A stretch of 64,000 nucleotides of DNA from Streptosporangiaceae bacterium (GTDB taxonomy: Bacteria; Actinomycetota; Actinomycetes; Streptosporangiales; Streptosporangiaceae), in assembly GCA_019245115.1 (NCBI GenBank), contig JAFARZ010000361.1, positions 1-64,000 of the forward strand, given 5' to 3'. The translations under genes were made by a program, and so were the position numbers. This document shows positions 36,157 to 45,250 of this stretch, piece after piece. A model generated the notes under the pieces. That model saw nothing but the letters and a program-made list of their open reading frames with translations, ran no database searches and had not been told where the DNA came from. Within the stretch, counting starts at the first letter, position 1. Each line of letters opens with the position of its first letter.

Positions 36157-37154
36157 TGGAGTACCGCCACCTTGGCCGCAGCGGGCTGAAGATCAGCGAG
36201 ATCGCGTACGGCAACTGGATCACACACGGCTCCCAGGTAGCCGAGGAAGCCGCCGTGGCGTGCGTCCGGGCCGCCCTGGACGAGGGCATCACGATGTTCG
36301 ACACGGCCGACGTCTACGCTGGCGGCCGGGCCGAGGAGGTGCTCGGCCGGGCGCTGGCGGGGGTGCGGCGCGAGTCGGTGGAGATCACCACCAAGGTCTA
36401 CTGGCCGATGGGCAGCGGACAGAACGACCGGGGGCTGTCCCGCAAGCACATCACCGAGTCGCTGCACGCCTCGCTGCGCCGGCTGGGCACGGACTACGTC
36501 GACCTGTACCAAGCGCACCGGTTTGACCATGAGACGCCGGTCGAGGAGACCATGCGTGCCTTCGACGACCTGGTCCGGGCGGGCAAGGTCCTTTACGTGG
36601 GCGTCTCGGAGTGGCGGGCGGAGGAGATCGCCGCCGCGCTGGCGGCCGCGGCTGATCTCGGGCTGGACCGCATCGTGTCCAACCAGCCGCAGTACAACAT
36701 GCTGTGGCGGGTGATCGAGGCCGAGGTGATTCCGCTATGTGAACGCGAAGGCCTCGGCCAGGTCGTGTTCTCACCGATCGCTCAGGGCGTGCTGACCGGC
36801 AAGTACGCGCCGGGGGCGGAGCCGCCGCCCGAGTCGCGGGCTACCGATCCAGGCGGCTCCGGCTTCATCCAGCGGTGGCTACGCGACCCGGTGCTCGAAG
36901 CGGTGCAGCGACTGCGGCCGCTGGCGGACGAGGCCGGGCTGTCGCTGGCTCAGCTCGCGGTGGCCTGGACGCTGCAGAACCCGAACGTGTCCGCGGCCAT
37001 CATCGGGGCCACCCAGCCGGAGCAGGTCGCCGAGAACTGCAAGGCTTCGGGCATCCGGCTGGAGCCTGACCTGATGCGCCGGATCGACGAGGTGCTCGGC
37101 GACGTGACGGAGCGAGACCCGGCGCGGACCAGCAGCCCGCAGGTTCGACCGTAG
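36156..37154 (+). CDS. Aldo/keto reductase (Kv-beta-like branch)
   Basis: 332-residue (beta/alpha)8 NADPH-dependent reductase. The tetrad is visible: D and Y in FDTADVYAGGRAEE, K in TTKVYW, H in YQAHRFD. The NADP-binding end shows SAAIIGATQPEQV. Family members reduce aldehydes or ketones or act on sugars; the substrate is unknown. ATG 36156 has GGGAGA upstream and is coupled to DUF3043. A strong hairpin at 37218-37259 follows. Confidence 0.93.
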   Translation: MEYRHLGRSGLKISEIAYGNWITHGSQVAEEAAVACVRAALDEGITMFDTADVYAGGRAEEVLGRALAGVRRESVEITTKVYWPMGSGQNDRGLSRKHITESLHASLRRLGTDYVDLYQAHRFDHETPVEETMRAFDDLVRAGKVLYVGVSEWRAEEIAAALAAAADLGLDRIVSNQPQYNMLWRVIEAEVIPLCEREGLGQVVFSPIAQGVLTGKYAPGAEPPPESRATDPGGSGFIQRWLRDPVLEAVQRLRPLADEAGLSLAQLAVAWTLQNPNVSAAIIGATQPEQVAENCKASGIRLEPDLMRRIDEVLGDVTERDPARTSSPQVRP

Positions 37155-37217
37155 TTTTAACGGCCGTGGGAGCCCATACGGCGGGTGCCCGCGGCGAGCG
37201 TTAGCGAGCTTCGCGGT

Positions 37218-37259
37218 CGCCTGGCCGGAAAGGGCCTGAAAGGCCTTTCCGGCCAGGCG
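37218..37259 (+). terminator. Long hairpin after the aldo/keto reductase gene
   Basis: CGCCTGGCCGGAAAGG pairs with CCTTTCCGGCCAGGCG and the stem extends inward through GCC/GGC with one extra G, around a TGAAA loop. It lies 63 nt after the stop. It is strong enough to terminate without a U tract and could also act on the opposite strand. Confidence 0.8.
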
Positions 37260-37328
37260 AAACTAACGGCGCGGGAAGCGTCGCGGGCGGGGTCCGGGGG
37301 GTTGGTGTTCATCCCCCGGGAAACGCTG

Positions 37329-37538
37329 TCAGTTCTCCGGGTGCAGGCTCATGGGGCCGTATGCCACCCGGCTGTCGTCGAGCAGCGTGACCTGGTCCAC
37401 TCCGTTGGCCAGCAGCGCCCGCCAGTTCTCGCCCAGCCAGCTCTCCGCGTCACCCTGGCTCGCGAAGATGGCCTCCTGAAGATCGTCGGCCGGTATCGAG
37501 GTGCCATCTGACTTCTCGTAGCGCCAGGTCCAGGGCAT
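37329..37538 (-). CDS. Small conserved actinobacterial protein
   Basis: 69 residues starting MPWTWRYEKSDGT, acidic, with QGDAESWLGENWRALLANGVDQVTLLDD. I recognise it as a short hypothetical protein common in actinomycetes, of unknown function. ATG 37538 is chosen; the frame opens to 37670, but upstream sequence is low-complexity and repeat-derived (GGCTTGGGTCG-type repeats at about 37558-37615). It has no clear ribosome-binding site. Confidence 0.75.
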   Translation of the reverse strand: MPWTWRYEKSDGTSIPADDLQEAIFASQGDAESWLGENWRALLANGVDQVTLLDDSRVAYGPMSLHPEN

Positions 37539-38003
37539 AGTCGAGGATAACCTTCCGTCGGCTTGGGTCGAGCGGCTTGGGTCGTGGCTTTGCTCGTGGC
37601 TTTGGTCGAGCGTTGCCTGCGGTAAGCGACAGTAGCGGAGCTTGCGGAGCGCTGGGAGCCGGATGGGCACGCCGCCGTCGACTTACGCGGAATTTTAATG
37701 CTGCGCGGAAGATAGACGGTCGTATTTGACCTGTTTGTTTCCGTCTAGCACGGATATTCCGCGTTAATCGAACTTACTTCCGGCGATATGGAGGGAATGT
37801 GGCTTTCGCGGGCGAGGTGGGGGGCAGCACACCGGGGCGGAGGCGCGCGGGGTTAGGCGCAGAACCGGGCATATGTTGAAATGTCGGGCGGGGGGCGCGG
37901 CGCGCGGCAGGCGCGGGGGTGCGCGGGGAGCTCGGGCGCGGGGCGCGCTCGGGCGCGGGGGTAGGGCATGGTAGGGGGGCGATCAGGTGAGTCGCAGGTC
38001 AGG
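37539..38003. other. Intergenic region with short repeats and a G-rich tract
   Basis: 465 bp without a gene. From 37558 to 37615 there are degenerate repeats of GGCTTGGGTCG and GTGGCTTTG. An AT-richer stretch at about 37690-37790 contains AGACGG and CCGTCT arms about 20 nt apart and may hold a promoter. From 37810 to 37985 the plus strand is extremely G-rich. TGAAATGTCGG at 37877-37887 is the same motif that ends the dispersed element at 30570-30580. Confidence 0.6.
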
Positions 38004-38549
38004 TCAGGCGCAGAAGAGGATGGCCCAGACGGCCTTGCCGCGACCGACCACCGGGCTCCAGCCCCAGACGTCGCTCAGCGCGTCTACCATCTGCAGACCA
38101 CGGCCCGCTTCATCGGTGCGGCTTGGCTTCCGCAGCACGGGAGCGTGGTCGCTGGGATCCAGCACCGCGCACATCACCTCGCCGGTCCGGCGCAGCAACC
38201 GCAGGCCCAGCTGCTGGCCATACTGCTGTCCCGCCTGTGCGCCACGGGCGGCGTGCGACACCGCGTTGGCCACGAACTCACCGACGATCGCCTCGGCGTC
38301 ATCGGCCAGTGAACCGAGTCCCCAGTCACGGAGAGTGTCCCGGGTGAACCGCCGCGCGGCCCGTGCCGACTGCGCGTTGGTGCCAAGCGGCCAGGCGGCC
38401 ACCGCCGGAGAATCCCACCAGTCGGACGGCATCCGCACCACCCTCGGCCGACCCGGCGCGCATTGCAGCCGGGCAGTCAGATCGAGCGGCTCGCGCGCCG
38501 AAGGGTCCACCTTCGTGCGAGTCGGCAATCCAAGCTGGTTCAGGCTCAT
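38004..38549 (-). CDS. ATP-binding SpoIIAB/RsbW-type protein (HATPase_c)
   Basis: 181 residues. The GHKL ATPase boxes are visible: N-box EFVANAVSHA, G1 box DEAGRGLQMVDAL, and the end GRGKAVWAILF. Such proteins in actinomycetes are mostly anti-sigma or partner-switching kinases that phosphorylate anti-sigma-factor antagonists. No sigma factor or antagonist is adjacent, as is common for the orphan copies. ATG 38549 (MSLNQLGLPT) is chosen; an open frame reaches 38753 but runs into low-GC noncoding DNA. Confidence 0.85.
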   Translation of the reverse strand: MSLNQLGLPTRTKVDPSAREPLDLTARLQCAPGRPRVVRMPSDWWDSPAVAAWPLGTNAQSARAARRFTRDTLRDWGLGSLADDAEAIVGEFVANAVSHAARGAQAGQQYGQQLGLRLLRRTGEVMCAVLDPSDHAPVLRKPSRTDEAGRGLQMVDALSDVWGWSPVVGRGKAVWAILFCA

Positions 38550-38887
38550 CGCTACCCCGGGGAGCGGTGTGCGCAGACCCGAATGATCGGCGCAAAAGCA
38601 ATTTTGCCCGACACTGCATATCGTTTGCAAGGCCAAATGCACGTTCATTTGATACGTGCAGCCACCCAGTCTTATGCCCAATTGCGCTTTGTAACGAAAT
38701 TTTCGGACATCGGGAACACCGCGGGCTAGGTACATAGTCTGTGGTACATCCATGTTGACGCCGCGTGCCGCGACGTAGCTGACGCACCGGCGCCGCTGAC
38801 GCGGCGACGCCCCCCGGCGCCAGCCGCGCCGGAGGCCGATAGTGTCGTCGGATCATCGACCCCATGTAAGTTTCAAGGGAGCCGCCA
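38550..38887. other. Divergent intergenic region of lower GC
   Basis: 338 bp between the divergent HATPase and xylB genes. The part from 38590 to 38760 is AT-richer than its surroundings and includes two GGTACAT copies (38728, 38743), possible operator half-sites. AAGGGAGC at 38876-38883 is the xylB ribosome-binding site. No xylose repressor (ROK/XylR) gene is in the neighbourhood, so the operator call is weak. Confidence 0.45.
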
Positions 38888-40285
38888 ATGCTCGTCGTCG
38901 GCGTGGACTCTTCGACGCAGTCCACCAAAGTGCTGCTGTGCCGGACCGAGGACGGCACCATAGCCGGGCAGGCGGCGGCGCCGCATCCGCCCGGCACCGA
39001 GGTCGACCCGGAACACTGGTGGCGAGCGCTCGGCCAGGCCGGTCGTGACCTCCTCGACCAGGCCGACGCGATCGGGATCGCCGCGCAGCAGCATGGCATG
39101 GTCGTGCTCGACGAAGCCGGACGCGTCATCAGGCCCGCGCTGCTGTGGAACGACCTGCGTTCGGCGCGGCAGGGAGTGGAACTCACCGAAGAGTTCGGCG
39201 GCCCGGCCGAGATGGCACGGCGGACCGGCAGCGTGCCCACCGCCTCGTTCACCATCACCAAGCTGCGCTGGCTGGCCGAGCACGAACCAGAAGCCGCCAA
39301 GCGCACGCACCGTGTCATGCTCCCCCATGACTGGCTGACCTGGCGGATGCTGGAAAACGTCGCGGCGGAGCCGACGACGGACCGCGGGGACGCCTCGGGC
39401 ACCGGCTACTTCTCTCCCGCCGACGGAACATGGCTGCCGGACATGGCCGAGGCCGCACTGGGCCGGCCGGTGGGCCTGCCGCGGGTCGCCGCGCCCGCTG
39501 AGATCGTCGGCCATACGCAACGCGGCGCGGCGCTGTCGGCCGGCACCGGCGACAACATGGGCGCCGCGCTCGGTCTCGGCCTGGCTGAGGGCGAGGTCGT
39601 CGTGTCGATCGGCACCTCCGGAACCGCCTACGCGGTCACACCCGCGCCCGCCGCCGACGCGACCGGAGCCGTGGCCGGCTTCGCGGATGCGACCGGGCGG
39701 TTCCTGCCGCTGGTCGCCACCGTGAACGCGGCCCGGGTGCTGACCGTCACGGCCGGCCTGCTCGGCATCGACGTAGCCAGCCTGGACCGCCTCGCGCTCA
39801 CCGGGCAGCCGGGCGCCGGCGGGATGACCCTGCTTCCCTACCTGGACGGGGAGCGCAGTCCGAACCGGCCGGATGCGACCGGAGTGCTGCGTGGCCTGAC
39901 CAGCGCCAACGCGACCCGGGAGAACCTGGCCCGCGCCGCGGTGGAGGCGGTGCTCCTGTCGCTGGCGGACGGGATCGGCTATCTGGCCGCCTGCGGGGTC
40001 ACCGCGGAGCGCGTGATCCTCATCGGCGGTGCGGCCCAGTCCCCCGCGGTCCGTGCGATCGCCCCGGCGGTGTTCGGCGTGCCGGTCACGGTGCCTGAGC
40101 CGGGAGAGTACGTGGCGCTCGGCGCCGCCCGCCAGGCGGCGTGGGCGCTGTCCGGCGCGACGGAGCCGCCGGACTGGCCGCGGGCCGGAACACAAGACTT
40201 CACCGCCGAGCCCGACACGGCCCTGCGGCGCCGGTACGGGGTGCTGCGCGACGCCACCGCTGGCTGGCGTGAAAAGCTGGACTAG
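38888..40285 (+). CDS. xylB: Xylulokinase
   Basis: 465-residue FGGY-family kinase that makes xylulose-5-phosphate for the pentose phosphate pathway. The N-terminal ATPase motif is [13 protein letters not shown], substrate residues fall in [11 protein letters not shown] and LWNDLR, the catalytic Asp is in [11 protein letters not shown], and the C-terminal nucleotide motif is [17 protein letters not shown] 38888 has AAGGGAGC upstream. xylA follows after 16 nt, so xylB-xylA form an operon. The order kinase-isomerase is typical for actinomycetes. Confidence 0.95.
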   Translation: MLVVGVDSSTQSTKVLLCRTEDGTIAGQAAAPHPPGTEVDPEHWWRALGQAGRDLLDQADAIGIAAQQHGMVVLDEAGRVIRPALLWNDLRSARQGVELTEEFGGPAEMARRTGSVPTASFTITKLRWLAEHEPEAAKRTHRVMLPHDWLTWRMLENVAAEPTTDRGDASGTGYFSPADGTWLPDMAEAALGRPVGLPRVAAPAEIVGHTQRGAALSAGTGDNMGAALGLGLAEGEVVVSIGTSGTAYAVTPAPAADATGAVAGFADATGRFLPLVATVNAARVLTVTAGLLGIDVASLDRLALTGQPGAGGMTLLPYLDGERSPNRPDATGVLRGLTSANATRENLARAAVEAVLLSLADGIGYLAACGVTAERVILIGGAAQSPAVRAIAPAVFGVPVTVPEPGEYVALGAARQAAWALSGATEPPDWPRAGTQDFTAEPDTALRRRYGVLRDATAGWREKLD

Positions 40286-40301
40286 ACCAAAGGAGGCCTC
40301 G

Positions 40302-41471
40302 GTGAGCGAAGAGTACGTGCCCAGCCCGGAAGACCGATTCTCGTTCGGCATTTGGACTGTCGGCTGGCAAGGGGTCGATGTGTTCGGTACGGCGGTCCGG
40401 CCGCCCATGCCCGCCGAGCGCGCCGTGTACAAGCTCGCGGAGCTGGGCGCGTACGGCGTGAACTTCCACGACAACGACGTGTTCGACTTCGACGCCACCG
40501 AGGCCGAGCGGGATGAGCGGATCGCCGCGTTCCGTAAGGCGCTGAGCGAGACCGGCCTCGTGGTCACCACGGCCACCACGAACCTGTTCGGCCACCCGAT
40601 GTTCAAAGACGGCGCGTTCACCGCCAACGAGCGCGACGTGCGGCGGTTCGCGCTGGCCAAGGTGATGCGCAACCTGGACCTGGCCGCCGAGCTGGGCGCG
40701 CGCACCTACGTCTTCTGGGGCGGCCGGGAGGGCGCCGAATCCGGTGCGGCCAAGGACATCCGTACCGCGCTGGACCGGTACGCCGAGGGACTGAACCTAC
40801 TGTGCGAATACGTCCGCGAACAGGGGTACAACGACCTGCGGTTCGCGATCGAGCCGAAGCCGAACGAGCCGCGGGGCGACATCTTGCTGCCGACGGTGGG
40901 CCACGCCCTGGCGTTCATCGGGTCCCTGGCCCATCCGGACATGGTGGGCGTGAACCCCGAGGTGGGGCACGAGGAGATGGCCGGGGTCAACTACGCGCAC
41001 GGAATCGCCCAGGCGCTGTGGCACGGCAAGCTGTTCCACATCGACCTCAACGGGCAGAACGGACCGCGTTACGACCAGGACCTGCGGTTCGGCGCCGGGA
41101 ACGCGCGGGGTGCGTTCTGGGTGGTCGACGTCCTGGAATCGGGCGGGTACGACGGGCCGGTGCACTTCGACTACAAGCCGCCGCGTACCGAGGACGACGA
41201 CGGTGTGTGGGCGTCGGCGGCCGCGTGCATGCGGAATTACCTGATCCTGCGGGCCAAGGTGCGGAGGTTCCGGGCCGACCCGGAGGTGCAGGAAGCGCTG
41301 CGGTCGTCGCGGATCGCGGAGCTTTCGTCGCCGACGCTGGCCGAGGGCGAAACGTGGCGGGATGTACAGGCCGCCGCGTCGGCAGTGGACGTGGCCGCGC
41401 TGGCCCGGCGCGGAATGGCCTACGAGCGCCTGGACCAGCTGGCCTTGGAGCACTTCTACGGCGTCCGCTGA
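40302..41471 (+). CDS. xylA: Xylose isomerase
   Basis: 389 residues, the usual length of the Streptomyces-type class I enzyme. It converts D-xylose to D-xylulose (and glucose to fructose). Active-site residues include H56 and D59 in [16 protein letters not shown] (metal Glu and Lys), [22 protein letters not shown] and [12 protein letters not shown], all intact, so two-metal hydride-shift chemistry is expected. GTG 40302 has AAGGAGG just upstream. A 38-nt perfect palindrome follows the stop. Confidence 0.97.
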   Translation: MSEEYVPSPEDRFSFGIWTVGWQGVDVFGTAVRPPMPAERAVYKLAELGAYGVNFHDNDVFDFDATEAERDERIAAFRKALSETGLVVTTATTNLFGHPMFKDGAFTANERDVRRFALAKVMRNLDLAAELGARTYVFWGGREGAESGAAKDIRTALDRYAEGLNLLCEYVREQGYNDLRFAIEPKPNEPRGDILLPTVGHALAFIGSLAHPDMVGVNPEVGHEEMAGVNYAHGIAQALWHGKLFHIDLNGQNGPRYDQDLRFGAGNARGAFWVVDVLESGGYDGPVHFDYKPPRTEDDDGVWASAAACMRNYLILRAKVRRFRADPEVQEALRSSRIAELSSPTLAEGETWRDVQAAASAVDVAALARRGMAYERLDQLALEHFYGVR

Positions 41472-41491
41472 CGGACCGCGGATCGGATGGT

Positions 41492-41529
41492 TGTGGCAGC
41501 GACCCGGTTATAACCGGGTCGCTGCCACA
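41492..41529. terminator. Perfect 38-nt palindrome after xylA
   Basis: Each half is TGTGGCAGCGACCCGGTTA or its exact complement, with no spacer at all (axis between 41510 and 41511). It lies 20 nt after the xylA stop. As RNA it gives a near-18-bp stem with a minimal loop, so it can terminate transcription from both sides. A protein-binding or recombination role cannot be excluded. Confidence 0.75.
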
Positions 41530-41534
41530 TTCAT

Positions 41535-41610
41535 CCGTGAGAGCTAGTGAGGGCTAGTGAGGGCTAGTGGGGCTAGTGAGCGCTAGCGAGGGCTAGCGGG
41601 GCTAGCGACT
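41535..41610. repeat. 10-bp tandem repeats across the MFS stop codon
   Basis: About seven units of GCTAGTGAGG, GCTAGTGGG or GCTAGCGAGG. The unit contains CTA, the complement of the TAG stop of the minus-strand DHA2 transporter (41602-41604), so the stop codon has been multiplied, though not in a constant frame. It lies between two convergent genes. Confidence 0.88.
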
Positions 41611-43071
41611 GACGGGTTGTGGTACAACGTGCGGGACCGCCTCGGTCGAGGGCGCGGGCACGGGCGCGCTAGCGCGGCGGCGCTTGCCGACGGCCAGGGC
41701 TATGACCGAGCCGATCAGGGACAGCAGGGCCGCCACGGCGAGTGCTGGGCGGTAGCCAGCGGTCACGGACGCGGCCGAGCCGAGGTGGCCGTGCGCGCTG
41801 AACACCGCGGTGGCGATCGCGATGCCGAATGCGCCGCCGAAGCGCTGGAGGGTGTTGACCACGCCGGACGCGCGGCCGATGTCAGCTGACTCCACCGTGC
41901 CGAGAGCCGCGGCGGTCACGGTCGGGATGGCCATCGAGATGCCGACGCCGGCGATGATCAGCGGCAGGACGAAGCGCCCGTAGCCACCGAAACCGAAACC
42001 GAAACCGAAACCGGAACCGGAGCCGGCGATCTCAGCTACCCAGCCCAGGCCGGCCGCCTGGAGCAGCAGCCCGGTGACCAGCAGCGGGCGAGTGCCGATC
42101 CGGTCGGCCAGCGTTCCGGCGAGCGGGGCGACGATCATCGGGGTGGCGGTCCACGGCAGCAGCCGCAGCCCGGTCGCCATCGGGCCGTAGCCGATGCCGA
42201 GCTGGAAGTACTGGACGGTGAGGAACGCCGCGGCCATGATCGCCGCGTTCATCATGAAGGCCGCGCCGTTGGCGGCCGCGAACGGCACCGAGCGGAACAG
42301 CCGCGGCGGTAGCATGGGCGCGGCGGCCCGCCGCTCCCTGACAACGAACGCGGCCAGAAGAACTACCCCGGCGACCAGCAAGGTGAGCGTCCTGGCGGCC
42401 GTCCAGCCGGAGTCACCGGCCTGGATGAGCCCCCAGGTCAGCGTCACCGCGGCCCCCGTCACCAGCGGGACGCCCGGCAGGTCCAGGCGGGCCGCCGGAC
42501 CGCGGTATTCCGGCAGCTTGGCGATCGACAGCACGGCGGCCACCAGTCCGACCGGGACGTTGATCCAGAAGATCCAGTGCCAGTCGAGGCCCTGGACCAC
42601 TCCCCCGCCCACCAGCGGGCCGCCGGCCACCGCCAGACCGGCGATCGCGCCGATGATGCCCATCACCGATCCGCGCTTGGCGGGCGGGAACGCGCTGGTC
42701 GCGATCGTCATGCTCAGCGGGGTGACCGCGGCCGCGCCCAGCCCCTGGACGGCGCGGGCGGCGATCAGCGCGGCCGCCGTGGGCGCCAGCGCGCACGCCG
42801 CCGACGCGACCGTGAACAGCAGCAGCCCGGCCACGTACATCAAGCGGCGGCCAAGCCGGTCGCCAAGCGCGGCGGCGGTCACGATCCCCGCCGCGAACGT
42901 CAGGCCGTATGAGTTCACCGACCATTCCAGGGTGCCAACGCTGCCGCCGAGGCTGCGATGGATGGCCGGCAGCGCGGTGACCACAACCAGTGCGTCCAGC
43001 GCGACCATGAAGAAGGCGACCGCGGTCAGCACCAGCACCAATGCCGGGGACCGTTCCTTGGCGTGTTCCAT
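41602..43071 (-). CDS. DHA2-type drug efflux transporter (EmrB/QacA family)
   Basis: 489-residue MFS permease with about 14 helices. The motif GDRLGRRLMYVAG between helices 2 and 3 and the motif C-like GPLVGGGVVQGLDWHWIFWINVP are typical of the EmrB/QacA family of proton-driven multidrug exporters. Near residue 360 a Gly-Phe run (SGFGFGFGFGG) is encoded by hexanucleotide repeats. ATG 43071 has TTGGAGC upstream. It is divergent from an ECF sigma factor gene with 128 bp between them. Substrates unknown. Confidence 0.92.
   Translation of the reverse strand: MEHAKERSPALVLVLTAVAFFMVALDALVVVTALPAIHRSLGGSVGTLEWSVNSYGLTFAAGIVTAAALGDRLGRRLMYVAGLLLFTVASAACALAPTAAALIAARAVQGLGAAAVTPLSMTIATSAFPPAKRGSVMGIIGAIAGLAVAGGPLVGGGVVQGLDWHWIFWINVPVGLVAAVLSIAKLPEYRGPAARLDLPGVPLVTGAAVTLTWGLIQAGDSGWTAARTLTLLVAGVVLLAAFVVRERRAAAPMLPPRLFRSVPFAAANGAAFMMNAAIMAAAFLTVQYFQLGIGYGPMATGLRLLPWTATPMIVAPLAGTLADRIGTRPLLVTGLLLQAAGLGWVAEIAGSGSGFGFGFGFGGYGRFVLPLIIAGVGISMAIPTVTAAALGTVESADIGRASGVVNTLQRFGGAFGIAIATAVFSAHGHLGSAASVTAGYRPALAVAALLSLIGSVIALAVGKRRRASAPVPAPSTEAVPHVVPQPVSR
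41986..42024. repeat. Hexanucleotide microsatellite inside the DHA2 gene
   Basis: Tandem ACCGAA units grading into ACCGGA and GCCGGC. On the coding strand this gives GF and GSG dipeptide repeats in a loop between helices. The 6-bp unit keeps the frame when copy number changes, so slippage alters loop length only. Confidence 0.88.
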
Positions 43072-43199
43072 GTCTGTTGCTCCAAGCGTCGATTGAAGCC
43101 TCGATTGAGCTGTCAGCGATGCAGATGCCGCGCGGCCGGGAAACTTGGCGCTATCCGGAAAAGAAGTGGCCGCCGAGCAGAGCCGGTTAGGATGACGCC

Positions 43200-44207
43200 G
43201 TGACCGCGGACCTGATCAGCCGATCTCAGGCCGGAGACGACCAGGCGTTCGCCGAGCTTGTCGACCCCTACCGGCGCGAGCTGCTGGTGCACTGCTACCG
43301 GATGCTGGGCTCGCTGCACGACGCGGAGGACGCGCTCCAGGAGACGATGCTGGCGGCGTGGCGGGGGCTCGGCGGGTTCGAGGAGCGCGCCTCGATCCGC
43401 ACCTGGCTGTACCGGGTCGCGACCAACTGCTGCCTGCTCGCGCTGCGGACGGCCAGGCGCCGGCCGCGGACGGACTGGCCGCCGCCGGGGCTCGAAGTCC
43501 CCGAGCCGACCCGGCTCGGGGAGGTGGTGTGGCTGGAGCCGATCCCGGATGACTTCCTGACCGGCCTGCCCGACCCGGAGCCCGGTCCCGAATCCCGGTA
43601 CGAGGCGCGGGAAACCATCTCACTGGCGTTCATCACCGCGCTGCAGTTGCTGCCCGCCCGGCAGCGGGCCGTGCTGGTCCTGCGTGACGTGCTGAGCTTT
43701 CGGGCCAGCGAGGTGGCCACGCTGCTTGACTCGACCGAGGAGTCCGTGACCAGCGCGCTCAAGCGCGCCCGCGCGACGCTCCAGCGGCAGGTCCGCCCGG
43801 CCGGATCCACCTGGCTGCCGCCGGCCACGCCGGGATCGGCGGCCGAGCGAGAACTCCTCGACCGCCTCACCGTCGCGTTCGAGAGCGACGACGTGAACAG
43901 CCTGATCGCGATGCTCACCGAGGACGTCCTGGTGAACATGCCGCCGGTGCCGATGGAGTTCGTGGGCCTGGAACTGGCCGCCCGGTTCCTGAAGATGGTG
44001 CCGTTCAGGCCGGGCCATCCCAAGCGCGTCACGCTGACCCGCGCCAACGGCCAGCCCGCGTTCGTCGTGTACGGCGCCGAGGCCGACGGCGTCTGGCGCT
44101 CGGTCGGCCTGCTGGTCTTCAGGCTGTCCGGCGACCGGGTCAGCGCGATCACGCGCTTTGAGGCGAGCGTGCTCGAAGCCTTCGGCGCGCCGCGGGAGCT
44201 GGCCTAA
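43200..44207 (+). CDS. ECF sigma factor with C-terminal SnoaL-like domain (SigG/ECF41-like)
   Basis: 335 residues. Region 2 (QAFAELVDPYRRELLVHCYRM, AEDALQETMLAAWR) and region 4 (LPARQRAVLVLRDVLSFRA, LDSTEESVTSALKRARATL) are complete. From about 220 onward a SnoaL-like/NTF2 domain replaces a separate anti-sigma factor; in ECF41-type sigmas this extension regulates core binding. GTG 43200 has TTAGGA upstream. It is divergent from the drug exporter, a plausible target, and convergent with dedA (stop codons 1 nt apart). No anti-sigma gene is adjacent. Confidence 0.9.
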   Translation: MTADLISRSQAGDDQAFAELVDPYRRELLVHCYRMLGSLHDAEDALQETMLAAWRGLGGFEERASIRTWLYRVATNCCLLALRTARRRPRTDWPPPGLEVPEPTRLGEVVWLEPIPDDFLTGLPDPEPGPESRYEARETISLAFITALQLLPARQRAVLVLRDVLSFRASEVATLLDSTEESVTSALKRARATLQRQVRPAGSTWLPPATPGSAAERELLDRLTVAFESDDVNSLIAMLTEDVLVNMPPVPMEFVGLELAARFLKMVPFRPGHPKRVTLTRANGQPAFVVYGAEADGVWRSVGLLVFRLSGDRVSAITRFEASVLEAFGAPRELA

Positions 44208-44208
44208 G

Positions 44209-45021
44209 TCAGCCACCATCCGTTTTCGCGGACTCCGCTACCTCCCGCATGAACCGGCGCTGGGACCGGATCTGGAAGAACATGATCAGCACCGCGAGCC
44301 CGATCGAGGCCCACAGCCCGTAGTGCGAGATGGCCTGGGCCACCACCACCGCGTGGTGGCCGAGCGAGTATCCCAGCCCGACGAGCATCCCGGCCCACAA
44401 CAGCGCGCCGATGGTGTCCAGGATGAGGAACGTGACCAGCCCCATCCCCTCCCAGCCGGCCACGACGTAGATGATCGCGGTGGGGATGGGAACGAAATAG
44501 CTGACCACCACCGCCGGCCAGGTGACCTTCCGGCCGGACCGCCGCACCCGCTCCATGTACCTGACGCTGCGCTTGCTCCGGCCAGACAGCAGGACGATGA
44601 TCCTCTCGCCCCACAGCCGGCCCGCCCACCAGAACAGCCAGTCGAACTTCACCAGCCCGGGAATCGCGGCGAGCACGGCCACGGCCACCGTTCCGTGCCC
44701 GACCCGGGCGAACGCCGCCGCGGAGATGATGGACTCGGTGCCGCCGGCCAGCAGTTCGGATATCACCGGATGCCTGCCGACGAGCGAAGTGCGGAGCGGC
44801 AGCGTCGCCCAGATGAAGATGCCGTAGAGCATGATGCCCGCCCAGCAAGCGATGTCCGCCTTTCGCGGGCGACCGCTCCAGGGCAGACGCGGATCGTTCC
44901 ACGGATCCACCGCCTTGGGCGCGGCGGCCTCAGCGGCGGCCTCAGCGGCGGCCTCGGGTGCGGCCTCGGGGGTGCCCTCGCCTTCGGCGGGCTGGGCGGG
45001 GTCCGTCTCCGGGACGCTCAA
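44209..45021 (-). CDS. DedA-family membrane protein
   Basis: 270 residues with the DedA/SNARE-associated signature (FARVGHGTVAVAVLAAIPGLVKFDWLFWWAGRLWG). DedA proteins act in membrane homeostasis, some as undecaprenyl-phosphate or lipid flippases. The N-terminal ~45 residues are acidic with an EAAPEAAAEAAAEAAA run encoded by GGCCTCAGC-type repeats. TTG 45021 (LSVPETDPAQPAEGEG) is chosen because AGGGAGAA lies about 8 nt upstream. The acidic tail is not part of the family core. Confidence 0.85.
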   Translation of the reverse strand: MSVPETDPAQPAEGEGTPEAAPEAAAEAAAEAAAPKAVDPWNDPRLPWSGRPRKADIACWAGIMLYGIFIWATLPLRTSLVGRHPVISELLAGGTESIISAAAFARVGHGTVAVAVLAAIPGLVKFDWLFWWAGRLWGERIIVLLSGRSKRSVRYMERVRRSGRKVTWPAVVVSYFVPIPTAIIYVVAGWEGMGLVTFLILDTIGALLWAGMLVGLGYSLGHHAVVVAQAISHYGLWASIGLAVLIMFFQIRSQRRFMREVAESAKTDGG

Positions 45022-45250
45022 GAGGAATTCTCCCTGTGGTATGGGCACGACACGGGCTACGCACAGCGTAGCCGAGCGGGGGGTGAGCGTGCCCTGAGGT
45101 GGTACCACCGCCGTTCAGTGCAAATTTCATCCTTATTCGCGAACGCTCGTGCCCCGGTTATCAGGGGTTATGTAAGTGCCACGGACAGCGACGTTGCCCG
45201 GCCGGACTGCCGGATTACAGGATGACACTCACCCGCAGGAAAGGTTCCCT

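Noticed and set aside
38873-40705. 610-residue antisense ORF opposite xylB
   Set aside because: Shadow of xylB/xylA codon bias; Arg/Pro/Ser-rich without domains.
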